Shown here one piece after another: positions 9,380 through 19,579 of a DNA stretch of 64,000 nt. Source of the stretch: Rana temporaria. Lineage: Eukaryota; Chordata; Amphibia; Anura; Ranidae. The stretch covers positions 55,548,004-55,612,003 of the forward strand of contig NC_053492.1 in the NCBI RefSeq assembly GCF_905171775.1, written 5' to 3'. Below the pieces are notes generated by a model, which did no database searches, had not been told where the DNA came from, and saw only the letters and a list, made by a program, of their open reading frames with translations. Position 1 is the first letter of the stretch. Each line of letters starts with the position of its first letter. A program made the translations under genes and the position numbers.

Positions 9380-9985
9380 CATAGTTACATAGTCACATAG
9401 TCAGGTTGAAAAAAGACACAAGTCCATCCAGTTCAACCACAAAAAATAAACAAACACAATAAAAAACACAGTACAATCCCATACACCCAACTTCATACCC
9501 ACAGTTGATCCAGAGGAAGGCAAAAACCCCAGCAGAGCATGATCCAATTTGCTACAGCAGGGGAAAAAATTCCTTCCCGATCCCCCGAGAGGCAATCGGA
9601 TTTACCCTGGATCAACTTTACCTACAAATCTTAGTACTCCGTTATTTTATGTACATTTAGGAAAGTATCCAGGCCTTTCTTAAAGCAATCTACTGAGCTG
9701 GCCAGAACCACCTCTGGAGGGAGTCTGTTCCACATTTTCACAGCTCTTATTGTGAAAAAAACATTCCGTATTTGGAGGTGAAATCTCTTTTCCTCTAGAC
9801 GTAAAGAGTGCCCCCTTGTCCTCAGTGTTGACCGTAAAGTGAATAACTCAACACCAAGTCCACTATGGACCTCTTATATATTTGTACATGTTGATCATAT
9901 CCCCCCTAATTCTCCTCTTCTCAAGAGTGAATAAATTCAGTTCCTCTAATCTTTCCTCATAGCTGAGCTCCTCCATGCCTCTTGG
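9380..9985 (-). mobile_element. CR1-like LINE 3' end, minus strand, 5'-truncated
   Basis: On the minus strand the frame reads 'YEERLEELNLFTLEKRRIRG' then 'DMINMYKYIRG' and, after indels, 'VKMWNRLPPEVVLAS' and 'FKKGLDTFL'. This is the characteristic end of CR1-type reverse transcriptases. The 3' terminus on the minus strand is a CTATGTAACTATG-like repeat (plus strand 9380-9405), the typical CR1-type microsatellite tail. It inserted into Keno element 2 between its linker and reverse transcriptase. Confidence 0.8.
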
Positions 9986-10879
9986 GAAATGATTGGACCG
10001 GACATCTGTAAAGTTGTTAAAGAGGTGTTTGGAAAGTAAATGGAAAGAAAATGTTATCGGGTTCAATGAAAGAGGGAGTAATCTCTTCGATACATAAAAA
10101 AGGTGATAAAGGGGATCTGAGAAATTGGAGGCGATAACCCTCCTAAATGTTAACTACAAGGTCATAGCCAAGGTGGTGGCAAATGGGCACAAAAAAGTGC
10201 TGAGTAAGGTGATAGGGCCATGGCAGACTTGCGCTTTGCAGGGGAGGAAAATTTTTAACAATTTAATTTTGTTAAGGGATATGATTTCTTATGCTGAAAA
10301 GAACCAGAGGCCGCTAGTGGTGGAATCCCTAGACCTGGAGAAAGCCTACGACAGAGTGTCACACATTTGTATGCGTCAGGCAATGGCAAGGTTGGGAATT
10401 CCGTCAAACCTATTTAAGGTGATTGAATGCTTTTATGATGACATCAGGAGCCGAGTGCTGGTAAACGGACTGTTGAGTGCACCATTCCCGATTAAATCTG
10501 GAGTAAGACAGGGGTGCCCTTTGTCACCTCTAGCTTAATAGAGCCACTATTAAAAGCATACATAAAGAAAAGAAAGATATGCAAAGGTTTTTCTGTCCCA
10601 GGAGGATGCGGTAGATTGGTTAAGACCATGGCGTACATGGATGACGTAGTGGTGGTGGGTTCATTCCAAAGAGAGATCGGCAGAGATTGCTTATTAACAG
10701 ACCTCTACTGTATGGTTTCCAAGATGAGGGTCAACTGGAGCAAAAATGGTCTTTGCAATCTTGGCACAGAGATATGTATTAGGAATGACAAGTTGGAGGT
10801 CGAAAAGGAAGTCAAAATTTTGGGTATCACCTTTGAGAAAACTGCGAAAGGGAAACAGTCCTATGAAGAATTGCTCGGG
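9986..10879 (+). pseudogene. Keno element 2 ORF2, reverse transcriptase domain
   Basis: Reverse transcriptase motifs are clear: 'LLNVNYKVIAKVV', 'LDLEKAYDRVSH' near 10340, 'GVRQGCPLSPL' near 10500 and 'AYMDDVVVV' near 10637. There is one frameshift near 10530 between the RQGCPLSP and YMDD blocks. The frame runs up to 'YEELLG', where the L1-like element interrupts it, and resumes at 18662 as 'KVKRKIDFWAMRDL'. The YMDD is intact but the polyprotein is not. Confidence 0.8.
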
Positions 10880-11067
10880 GACTTCCGTTTCCGGGGGAGG
10901 AGTCGAGGACATGGCGGACTAGACGCTCTGACTAGGAGAGTCTAGCGGTTCCCCGAGCACTCACGGACAGGAGAGCGGTCATACTAGGGCCCCTTACCCA
11001 CATTACTGCTGACTGGCAGGCCGGGGGGAGAGACTACCATCACCGCAAGAGGTCATTACAGCCGTCG
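10880..11067 (+). promoter_or_regulatory. L1-like LINE 5' UTR
   Basis: This 188-bp GC-rich leader precedes ORF1. LINEs of this type transcribe from an internal promoter in the 5' UTR. I see no TATA box. The first bases, GACTTCCGTTTCCGGGG, are also present with changes at the 5' end of the other L1-like copy. Confidence 0.5.
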
Positions 11068-12492
11068 ATGTCGCGGCGTGGACGTAGCACGGGGAAGAAC
11101 GTCAGGGGAGCTCCCGCTCAGTCCGGACACTCATATATAACGCGCTATATGACAGTGAAAGGAGACCAACAAAAACAGCACGAGGACCACGGGGTGAACA
11201 GACGGAACTCCCTCATAGAGAGCGCACAGCCCGCCCTGCCAGCACAGCTTGATATCCCCGATATACCAGCGGTGATTCAACTGACATCCTCCAAGGGGGG
11301 GAGTGAAGAGGAAGCACCAGAGCCTTCAGGAACACAGGTGAGAGACAACATATTATCAGAAGGACTAACAGCGCATTTAGGAGCCCAGTCTCACTATCTC
11401 TCACTAGATCAACAGGCTCACTGTGAACTCAAAGACTCACCCCTACTAACACCTATACCTCCGCCCCCCACAGTAGGAGCATTGCAGTTGCCGGGCAAAA
11501 CATCAGAGAATTTATCTGGGGCACTGTCTGTGTCTTTGAATATGGATAAAGGGTACAGCGGCCAATTTCAGAGAGATGAAAGGGAGAGCCTGACTGAGTG
11601 TAGGGGCTCAGCCGAACCATTCATGCTGCCTTTATCACACACTTCCCAGCAAACAAGGAGGGAAGAGATGGAGCACCCCCCAGATAATAGGCAAATTAGT
11701 ATGCTTATTCAAGCACTTCCAACCAAGGAAGATATGCAACAAATTGTAGCAAACATTACTGCCGCAATGATGGGGGAAATTGAGAAAATACGAGTAAAAG
11801 TGACAGAGGTAGATCAAAAAGCTGAAAGGTGTGGGGAGCAGCAGGGAGTCATGGAGCTCAGAATGGCAGAATTGGAAGAGAGAGTCCAATCCCAGCAACT
11901 CCAATTAATTAGATTACAGTTACAAGCTGAAGAAACAGATAACAGAAGCAGAAGAAACAATTTACGTATAAAGGGAATACCTGATAAGTATGAAGGGATG
12001 GAGTTGAGAGAGGTGGTAACTGCAGTACTGAACAAATTATTGAAAAGACCCCAAGAATCACCACTGGAGCTAGACCGGGTGCATAAAATCCCCCTCGGGA
12101 GGTATCAAGATCGAGGGGCCCCGCGTGATGTACTCTGTAGAGTCCACTTCTATAGGATAAAGGAGGATATCCTTAGAATTGCCTGGAAGGAGGGTACAGT
12201 AGGGGTCTTGGAGGAGTCGGATATTCAAATCTTTCCGGATCTCTGCCCGCAAACTAAAAGCAGGAGAAGGTTATTAAAACCCCTATTAGAATACATCAGA
12301 GACACTGGGGCTACCTACCGTTGGGGTTTCCCTCTAGCCTTAATCGTGAAGAAAGAAGCAGAAACCTATTATCTAAGCGAGCCTTCGCAACTCCCTAGGT
12401 TTTTCCAATTTTTGGGGGTAGAACCAATAACCGTGCCCAACTGGCTGGCCCTGCCTGGATATGGTGAAAGAAGGAAAGAAGGAAAAATATAA
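11068..12492 (+). CDS. L1-type ORF1 protein, coiled-coil RNA-binding chaperone
   Basis: This 474-codon open frame encodes the LINE RNA-binding protein that trimerises and coats element RNA. The N-terminal 230 residues are disordered and rich in Pro, Ser and Gln. Residues about 237-293 form a coiled coil (heptads in 'MELRMAELEERVQSQQ'). 'RSRRNNLRIKGIP' at about 292 opens the RRM-like domain, and 'VHFYRIKEDILR' and 'FPDLCPQTKSRRR' follow in the C-terminal domain. This order is typical of the L1 ORF1 (transposase_22) family. There is no frameshift. The ATG at 11068 gives the usual length. Confidence 0.9.
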   Translation: MSRRGRSTGKNVRGAPAQSGHSYITRYMTVKGDQQKQHEDHGVNRRNSLIESAQPALPAQLDIPDIPAVIQLTSSKGGSEEEAPEPSGTQVRDNILSEGLTAHLGAQSHYLSLDQQAHCELKDSPLLTPIPPPPTVGALQLPGKTSENLSGALSVSLNMDKGYSGQFQRDERESLTECRGSAEPFMLPLSHTSQQTRREEMEHPPDNRQISMLIQALPTKEDMQQIVANITAAMMGEIEKIRVKVTEVDQKAERCGEQQGVMELRMAELEERVQSQQLQLIRLQLQAEETDNRSRRNNLRIKGIPDKYEGMELREVVTAVLNKLLKRPQESPLELDRVHKIPLGRYQDRGAPRDVLCRVHFYRIKEDILRIAWKEGTVGVLEESDIQIFPDLCPQTKSRRRLLKPLLEYIRDTGATYRWGFPLALIVKKEAETYYLSEPSQLPRFFQFLGVEPITVPNWLALPGYGERRKEGKI

Positions 12493-14483
12493 TAAAAAAA
12501 AAACATATATCTGAGTTTACTAGCAAGATCGGACTAAGTCGCAGCTAGACTGGGCCCATAGAAAAATACACAGTCCTTTTTTTTTTTTTTTTCTCTCATT
12601 AGAGTTTGGGTGTTTCCCCCTTTTTTTTTTTTTCCTCTTTTTGGGGGATCAGCGTTTTTGCTTTTTAATTTCCAGACAAGGATGATATGTAAGAATTATT
12701 TGTATTATAGGTTCTTACCTATAGGAATGAAAAGCAGTCTGAAATGGGGGCTTCCTAAACCCCCTCTCCTCCTTTTTTTTTTTTTTTTTTTGGTTGCTGC
12801 AAAGGAATGTATCGGGACGCAGAGAAGGATAGCTGCCCAGAGGGTTATATATAGATCTGAAATGTGAAGCTAAGGGAGGTTAGGGGGGATACATATCCGT
12901 CACCAGTGGTGCTTGGAGGCGTGGCCTTCTTTCTCGGTCCCCCCACCCTTCTTTTTTTTTTTTTTTTTTCTCCTCCTTCTCTCTGCTTTGTTTATTTTCC
13001 TCAAACTAATTCAACACCCTAGTTCCCGATAGTTGTTCCGATAGTAAAAGGGGAGGGGTGTACTGGGCCCGGGAGGGGGGGGGGGTAAGAGAGGACACTG
13101 GACACTGGATACAAATAAGAACACATTGTACTATGATTCACACGGAGTAGGCCACTAGGGGGAAGGGGAATTTATTCATTGATTTATGTATTTAATTATT
13201 ATTGTTTTGTTTTTTTTGTGTGCGGGGGATGCTAAGGGAGCTCACTGGCACATTGCCACACAGATATAGTGACATACATAGATAATTATGTTTGGCACTA
13301 TAAGATTTACACTGGATTTTTTCTTGAACGTTGAAGGGGGGAGGGGGAGGGGGGGGAGGCTAGGGTACATTGTAGAAGTGGTTAGAGTCTTTTTTTATTT
13401 TATTTTATTTTTTTTTTTATTTTTTTTTTATTTTTTTATTTTTTTTTACTATGCTAAGTCTACACTAGTCTATGTATTTTAAGTGGTGGTATTTTTGTGA
13501 GCACGTAAGAGGGAGGAAGTTCAAGAACTAAGAAGTAGGTGGGGGGTATAGGGTTTGGGGGAGAGGGAAAGAGGGCGGGAGGAAGTAAGAGGGAGGGAGG
13601 GTGGGAATAGGGCATTCTAGAAGTGATGTAGGAACTAGGGGAAGTAGAGTTAAAAGAGAGTAGAGTAAAAGTCAAGGCTGACGGCTCAGTGTGGGGAGTG
13701 AGTTGAGACGACAAGGAGCTGTGAGAGAGGGGAGGGGGGGGTGGTGGGGGTGTTGGGGAGGTTCAGAGGGGGAACAGAAGATGTTACCGGGAACATGAGA
13801 GGGGGTTATGGGGGTAAGGGAAGAGGTAGGTGCTAACCTATATGTGATCATAGAGATGTGAAATTATGTTTTGAAATTTTGGTTTTAAGCGCCTTTGCTG
13901 GTTTTGTTTTCGGTTTATTAATGTATATGTAATATATCCAAATAAGCATAACTTACATATTACTTATGGGAAAAGTTTGAGAAGAAGAGGAGAAGTCTGT
14001 GTAGAAGGTGTCAATACTGGCCGCTAGTAAACCGGATGGTTAGCGATAAGTTTTCATAGAAATGGAGGGGTGAGGGGCAATAGACTTAAATTTAAAAAGA
14101 AAGAGGGTGAGTGCTGATAGGGGAACCGGAGGAGACTCTCCGCTGTGCTTTCACACTTCCCCCCACTTAGCGTCTCTCCTCCTGTAGGAGGGAAGTCGGA
14201 GACGCGTGGGGTCTTTTTTTTTTTTTTTTTTCTTTTTTTTTTCCCCTCTGCTCCCAGCGATAGACTGGGGGGTCGAATCTGGCTAAGAGGAGACCACTGA
14301 AGGGACTTAATAATTGTTTTTTTTTTTTTTTTTTTTTCCCCTCATCTTGTGTCCTTCCATCAGGGTTAATCGGGCCGGTCGCCTTCCTCTCTCCTCATAT
14401 GCCTTATGGGAGATAAGGGCTCAGACCTGTGGTAAAAGTGGACGGGGGTTAGGAAAATCGGGTATATAAACGACAACGCAATT
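12493..14483 (+). other. L1-like LINE inter-ORF region, 2 kb, poly-T and G-rich
   Basis: No convincing coding frame separates ORF1 from ORF2 for 1991 bp. The region carries runs of T at about 12575, 12620, 12775, 12953, 13390-13450, 14214 and 14318. These alternate with G-rich tracts (about 13070-13085, 13337-13360, 13500-13760). Most L1 inter-ORF gaps are far shorter. Possible explanations are an internal promoter or ribosome-entry region, expansion of homopolymers, or older insertions no longer recognisable. No terminal repeats or target duplication were found inside. Confidence 0.6.
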
Positions 14484-17400
14484 ATGAGATCAGAAATGCA
14501 TAGACTAAATATAACATCGTACAATGTGAAAGGGCTTAATATCCCGGAAAAAAGAACGAAACTGATGTATGAATTGGGGAGATTAAAAACACATATTGTG
14601 TTTTTACAGGAAACCCACTTCAGAAAAGATAAGATTCCAAAATGGAAGAGCCAGAGATTCCCAGTGGTATATATGGGGGCTTCCCAGTCATCAAAAGCGA
14701 ATGGAGTAGCTATTTTACTTGCCAAAAACATAACTTGGAAAGAATCTAAGGTAGTGACTGATGAAGAAGGGAGGTTCATACTGATAAAAGGCCTAATAAA
14801 TGAAAGAAAGGTTACATTAGTAAATATTTATCTCCCCAATGAAGACCCAGTGTCCACTATGGGTAAATTTGTAGAAATAATAAAAGAAAACAAAGAAGGG
14901 GCCCTTATAGTAGGAGGAGACATGAATATGCTGTTGGATCCGAAAATTGACTCTTCTAGGGGGTCCTACAGCATATCTAATTCTAAACTTAGACAAGTAA
15001 GAAATATGTTGTACGACCTGCAAATAGTGGACAGCTGGAGATCCCAGCATGTACACGACAGAGATTATAGCTTTTACTCCCACAAACACAAAACCTACAC
15101 ACGAATCGACTATATCTTCCTTGACCGAGCAGTCCTGTTGAATTTAAAAGAATCCTCAATTGGGTCGATTACAATTTCAGATCATGCCCCAGTCAGTTGT
15201 CTTATTGACTGGGGAGTAACAGGACCTAGAGAATGGAACTGGAAGCTCAACGAGACCTTAATCAAGGACCCAGAATATGAGGAGAAGATTGGGCAGGAAA
15301 TAGAGATATTTTTTGATACAAACAGGGACGATGGAACATCCCCACTTTGTAAGTGGGAAGCACATAAATGCTACCTAAGGGGAATACTGATTTCATTGGG
15401 GGCTCAGAGGAAGAGAAAACTAGGAGCAAAAATAGATTCCTTACTAAGAGAAATTAAAACGGTGGAAAATGAACATAAGAAAGTGCAGAAAATAGGAAAG
15501 GAGGAAAGACTGATATCCTTACGGGAGAAACTAAATTTACTATTGATGGACAAGGCGAAAGCCCAGCTGAATAGATGTAGAAGGGCTTACTATGAATTCG
15601 GCAATAAACCTAGCAAAATGCTTGCGAATGCACTGAGAGAGTCTAGAGCTAGAAAACATATAGAGAAAATAAAAACACAGGGAGATAACTTAGTGAGCCC
15701 CTCACATTTAATAGCAAACGCATTCAGAGAGTACTACAGAGATCTGTACCAACTGACTAATCAATCTCAGGTAGAGAAAGTACATAACAGAGAAGTGAGA
15801 GTAAAAGAATATCTAATGAAGTCAGACATGCCTAAAATACCAGAGGAAAAGATAGAAAGTATGGAAGGTCCGATCACAGCAAAGGAATGTCAGGAAGTAA
15901 TAAAGGAAATGAAACCAGGTAAATCACCAGGGCCAGATGGCTATACGCTCCGGTACTACAAAATTTTCCAAGATAAAATAATACCGAAATTCTTAGAGGC
16001 CTTTAATTCTCTGAAAGAAGGACACCCGATGAGAAGAGAAACATTAGGAGCACACATAGCTGTCATCCCCAAGGAAGGGAAAGATCCTACAGTCTGTGCG
16101 AGCTATCGACCGATATCATTGTTGAACATAGACTTAAAAATATTTTCAAAGATAATTGCCAACAGACTAGCACCCAATATCCCACCCCTCGTACATCCAG
16201 ACCAGGTGGGCTTTGTACCTGGAAGAGAGGGAAGGGAGAATACTCAAAGAGTGTTAAGTACCATTCACTTGGCCCAAGTCCACCATAAACCAATAGCACT
16301 TATTTCAACTGATGCGGAGAAAGCCTTCGATAGGGTGGATTGGGGCTTCTTGAAGGCTACACTTAAGTACATAGGGTTGGGTGTAGGCATGCAGAATTGG
16401 ATTGCAAGCCTCTACTCTTGCCCGTCGGCAAGGGTAAAGGTTAATGAAGTGCTATCTGATTCATTTCCAATCCAGAACGGGACCAGACAAGGTTGCCCGC
16501 TCTCCCCGATTATATTTATTTTAACACTGGAGCCATTTTTGAGGACAATTCGATCAAATGCAGACATAAGGGGATATCAGGTTAAAGGAGTGGAATACAA
16601 AGTGGCGGCTTTCGCAGATGATCTCTTGTTCTCAATAACGGCCCCAGAATTATCATTGCCACCTTTGATGAGAGAGATAAGGGAATACGGAGCCCTCTCT
16701 AATTTCAAAGTAAATTACACTAAGTCAGAGGCAATGGGGATAGAAGTAAACAAACAGGCAAAAGACCAGCTAACAGTGAACTTTCCCTTTAAATGGTCAG
16801 AATCGCACATACTCTATCTAGGAACAAAAATATCAAAAAATTTAAATAGAATTTTTGAATTGAATTTTGTCCCGTTGACAAGGCAAATTAAATCTGACTT
16901 CATTAGATGGGAAAAAGAGACGTACTCATGGTTCGGGAGAATTAGCATCTTAAAAATGAATGTGCTACCAAGACTACTTTATCTATTCCAAACTTTACCG
17001 GTAAAGATTCCCCCGAGTTACTTAAGGGACTTAAGATCCAGGTTTGTGCAGTTTGTATGGGCAGGGAAAAAGGCGAGAATACGTAGGGAAATATTAGCGC
17101 TACCCAAGGAGAGGGGAGGAGTGGGCTTCCCTGACCCAGTGGGATATCATGAAGCAGCTCACATGGCAAGAGTGGTCGAGTGGTGTACACGAGAGAAGCA
17201 TAAACCCTGGATCCATATAGAGCAAATGATCACAAATATCCCATTGGAAGGTATGGCGTGGATACAGGAAGTAGATATACCAGGAGAAGTAAAGAAACAT
17301 CCAACAATAGGGGCCACCTTGCGAGTAATGAAAAAATTATTCAGGAAAACGAAATGCTCGGTCCTCCCAAGCCCACTTACCCCGGTTTTGGGGAATCCGA

Positions 17401-18287
17401 AATTTCAGTTAGGGATAGAAGATACACACTTTAAGACGCTAAAACGGTTAGGCTGGAGCAGAGTAATACACTTTGAGGGGGAGACTCACAGGGCTGGAAG
17501 GGATGAAAGGGAGGAACCACCAATAAACGAACTCGACCCAATGAGACAAAATCAACTAAAAACGGCAATCAGAGCAATGAACCCAAAAGGGAAACCGCTT
17601 AGAGATCTCTCAGGTTATGAGGAAATATGCTTAAAGGGGGAAGGGATAAGACATGGCCTCTCATTGATGTATAGCCTATGGGTGGACGAGGCAGCACCGA
17701 GTGACTTACCGTTCATAAGAGCTTGGGAAAGAGAGTTGGAGGTTGCCTTCACGGAAAACCAGAGAACAAAAATTTTTAATTTCACACATAAAGCATCTTT
17801 GGCCACCAGATACCAAGAGGGAGGTTACAAAATCTTAATCAGATGGTACAAAACCCCAGTAGTGTTAAACCGGATATTCCCGGAGGTGTCAGATAGATGT
17901 TGGCGATGCGGTAGGGAAAAGGGAAATATGTTACATATTTTCTGGACATGTGCAAAGTTGGGGGATTTCTGGAAAATGGTTAGAGACACGGTCAAGGATA
18001 TTGTGGAGGTGGATTTGGGAGGCAACCCCGCCACGTATTTACTGCTGGATTTACCAATCTCCGTGGCTAGGTTCAAAAAATCTTTGTTAAGACATATACT
18101 AGTTGCAGCTAGGGCGTGTATCCCAATCCTGTGGAAAAGTACAAACATCCCAAACAAACAGCAATGGCTAGGTAGAATTTCGGAAATTCAACAAATGGAA
18201 AAGCTTACCATGGGCATAAGAGAACAAGAAGATAGGTACAGATTGATATGGGATCCCTACATAAGATACAGAGAAGGAGAGCCTTGA
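14484..18287 (+). CDS. L1-type ORF2, APE endonuclease and reverse transcriptase, intact
   Basis: This 1267-codon frame has no internal stop. The APE endonuclease covers residues about 1-240 ('TSYNVKGLN', 'FLQETHF', 'GGDMNM' near 147, 'RIDYIF' near 206, 'SDHAPV' near 232). The reverse transcriptase covers about 480-760 ('KSPGPDGYTLRYY', 'SYRPISLLNIDLK', 'DAEKAFDRVDW', 'GTRQGCPLSP', 'AAFADDLLFS' near 708). A C-terminal knuckle CWRCGREKGNMLHIFWTC lies at about 1139-1156. All visible catalytic residues are present, including the FADD acidic pair. The enzyme performs target-primed reverse transcription. Together with intact ORF1 and a clean target duplication this is a candidate active or very recently active copy. 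Confidence 0.93.
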   Translation: MRSEMHRLNITSYNVKGLNIPEKRTKLMYELGRLKTHIVFLQETHFRKDKIPKWKSQRFPVVYMGASQSSKANGVAILLAKNITWKESKVVTDEEGRFILIKGLINERKVTLVNIYLPNEDPVSTMGKFVEIIKENKEGALIVGGDMNMLLDPKIDSSRGSYSISNSKLRQVRNMLYDLQIVDSWRSQHVHDRDYSFYSHKHKTYTRIDYIFLDRAVLLNLKESSIGSITISDHAPVSCLIDWGVTGPREWNWKLNETLIKDPEYEEKIGQEIEIFFDTNRDDGTSPLCKWEAHKCYLRGILISLGAQRKRKLGAKIDSLLREIKTVENEHKKVQKIGKEERLISLREKLNLLLMDKAKAQLNRCRRAYYEFGNKPSKMLANALRESRARKHIEKIKTQGDNLVSPSHLIANAFREYYRDLYQLTNQSQVEKVHNREVRVKEYLMKSDMPKIPEEKIESMEGPITAKECQEVIKEMKPGKSPGPDGYTLRYYKIFQDKIIPKFLEAFNSLKEGHPMRRETLGAHIAVIPKEGKDPTVCASYRPISLLNIDLKIFSKIIANRLAPNIPPLVHPDQVGFVPGREGRENTQRVLSTIHLAQVHHKPIALISTDAEKAFDRVDWGFLKATLKYIGLGVGMQNWIASLYSCPSARVKVNEVLSDSFPIQNGTRQGCPLSPIIFILTLEPFLRTIRSNADIRGYQVKGVEYKVAAFADDLLFSITAPELSLPPLMREIREYGALSNFKVNYTKSEAMGIEVNKQAKDQLTVNFPFKWSESHILYLGTKISKNLNRIFELNFVPLTRQIKSDFIRWEKETYSWFGRISILKMNVLPRLLYLFQTLPVKIPPSYLRDLRSRFVQFVWAGKKARIRREILALPKERGGVGFPDPVGYHEAAHMARVVEWCTREKHKPWIHIEQMITNIPLEGMAWIQEVDIPGEVKKHPTIGATLRVMKKLFRKTKCSVLPSPLTPVLGNPKFQLGIEDTHFKTLKRLGWSRVIHFEGETHRAGRDEREEPPINELDPMRQNQLKTAIRAMNPKGKPLRDLSGYEEICLKGEGIRHGLSLMYSLWVDEAAPSDLPFIRAWERELEVAFTENQRTKIFNFTHKASLATRYQEGGYKILIRWYKTPVVLNRIFPEVSDRCWRCGREKGNMLHIFWTCAKLGDFWKMVRDTVKDIVEVDLGGNPATYLLLDLPISVARFKKSLLRHILVAARACIPILWKSTNIPNKQQWLGRISEIQQMEKLTMGIREQEDRYRLIWDPYIRYREGEP

Positions 18288-18647
18288 GGGGGGAGGAGTA
18301 GAGGAAGGAGACGGCGGAGATGCAGGGAGAATATGGGAGTGACATGGATGCCCTTTTTTTTTTTTTTTTCTCTTGGGAGGGGGGGGGGGAAGGGTGGAAG
18401 GGGGGTGGATAAGGGAAGATCTGGTAACGGGTAGGCGAGGTATAGGTCGGGGTAATCCATAACAAGTAGTGGTTAAGTGTAACGGTATAACAATAGAAAT
18501 TCTGTTGTAGTTATGTAGTCGGTGTAAGCAGTGTACGAGTATATGGATACCTGAAATGTATTTTTGTGTTATATAAGGTTATACAATGTTGTATAATGTT
18601 CACAGATTACTATGGAAAATGAAAAGAAAACTTTAAAATAAAGAATT
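18288..18647 (+). other. L1-like LINE 3' UTR
   Basis: A 360-bp 3' UTR follows the ORF2 stop. It contains a T-run (18354-18370) and a purine-rich tract with G-runs (about 18378-18410), a feature of several L1 3' UTRs. It ends in an A-rich tail with AAAATAAAG rather than a pure poly(A). The 14-bp target duplication follows directly. Confidence 0.6.
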
Positions 18648-18661
18648 AAGAATTGCTCGGG

Positions 18662-18953
18662 AAAGTCAAGAGGAAGATTGATTTCTGGGCAATGAGAGAC
18701 CTGACGTTAAGAGGTAAAGTCTTAGTTTTAAAGGCAGTGATACTGCCATTGGTGCTGTATACAGCAGTGATTATCCCAATGGGGAAAATATGGACCATTA
18801 AAATTAATACGATTTTGTTTACTTTTCTTTGGGGCTCCAAAATTTAGCGTATCGCGCGAGAAATGGTAAAGACACAATGCCGTTTTGGGGGTTTGGATTT
18901 TCCTGATTTGGCTAGGTTTACCAGTATGCACTATTGGCTGGTAGCCTTTTAAT
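18662..18953 (+). pseudogene. Keno element 2 ORF2, thumb/C-terminal region continued
   Basis: The frame resumes after the L1 insertion as 'KVKRKIDFWAMRDLTLRGKV' and continues to 'FTFLWGSKI', 'GGLDFPDLARF' and 'MHYWLVAF', blocks also found in elements 1 and 4 ('FFWSSKM', 'GGKG'). There is an internal stop after 'LWGSKI'. It is interrupted at 18954 by a hAT-type MITE. Confidence 0.75.
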
Positions 18954-19571
18954 TAGACATGTGCAGACTGGAATATTTTGTTTCGTTTTTTCGTTTTCGT
19001 TTGGAAAATAAAAATATTTAGTTACTCCCGAAAATCGTTTTGATTTATTTCGTTTTTCGCTGGGGAATAGCTTTCGTACGAAAATCCAATAATACTTGGT
19101 TTCTGTCGAATAGTCAAAAGAATATTCGCCGGAACGTCAAATCTTTGTTGGTGTCTGTCTAATGGTCAAAAAAATATTCGACGTCAAATAGCTTTACGTC
19201 AAATCGTACATTTCCGTTCGAATATTCCGCCTACAAGAATTCTAATGTTGTATGACTAGTAATAATGTCGAATCTATTCTCTATAATGTTGAATCTATTT
19301 TCTCATAAAACGAAATCTATTCTCTGTAATGTCGAATCTATTATTTCTATAATGTCGAATCTTATCTCTATGATGTCGATTTTTTTCCCTATAATGTCGA
19401 ATCTCTCTATATCGAATTTTTACCGCAACGAAAACGAAAATAAAGCATTTTTTATGTCGGATTTTTCGGTTTTCGTTTCTTGCACTTTCGTTATCGTTTG
19501 TTAAAACGATAACGAAAAAACCCAATTTTCGGACGAAAATGCATTCTAACGAAAACGAATGCACATGTCTA
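18954..19571. mobile_element. hAT-type MITE with TAGACATGTGCA termini
   Basis: A 618-bp nonautonomous element. Both ends start TAGACATGTGCA (plus strand 18954 and, inverted, 19571). The flanks CTTTTAAT and CTTTAAAT look like an 8-bp target duplication with one change, which points to hAT. The interior repeats GAATATTCG-, CGTTTTCG- and AATGTCGAATC-like words and has no real coding frame. It splits Keno element 2 ORF2. Confidence 0.75.
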
Positions 19572-19579
19572 CTTTAAAT

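Larger units (their letters stand above)
10880..18647 (+). mobile_element. Full-length L1-like LINE with intact ORF1 and ORF2
   Basis: A 7.77-kb LINE flanked by the 14-bp target duplication AAGAATTGCTCGGG (10866-10879 and 18648-18661), inserted in Keno element 2. It has a short 5' UTR, ORF1 (474 aa), an unusually long inter-ORF region, ORF2 (1267 aa) and a 360-bp 3' UTR ending in an A-rich AAAATAAAG tail. Neither ORF has a premature stop. Domain content places it with the L1-type LINEs (coiled coil plus RRM ORF1, APE and RT ORF2). Its 5' end starts GACTTCCGTTTCCG, similar to the 5' end of the minus-strand L1 at 59445. Confidence 0.9.
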
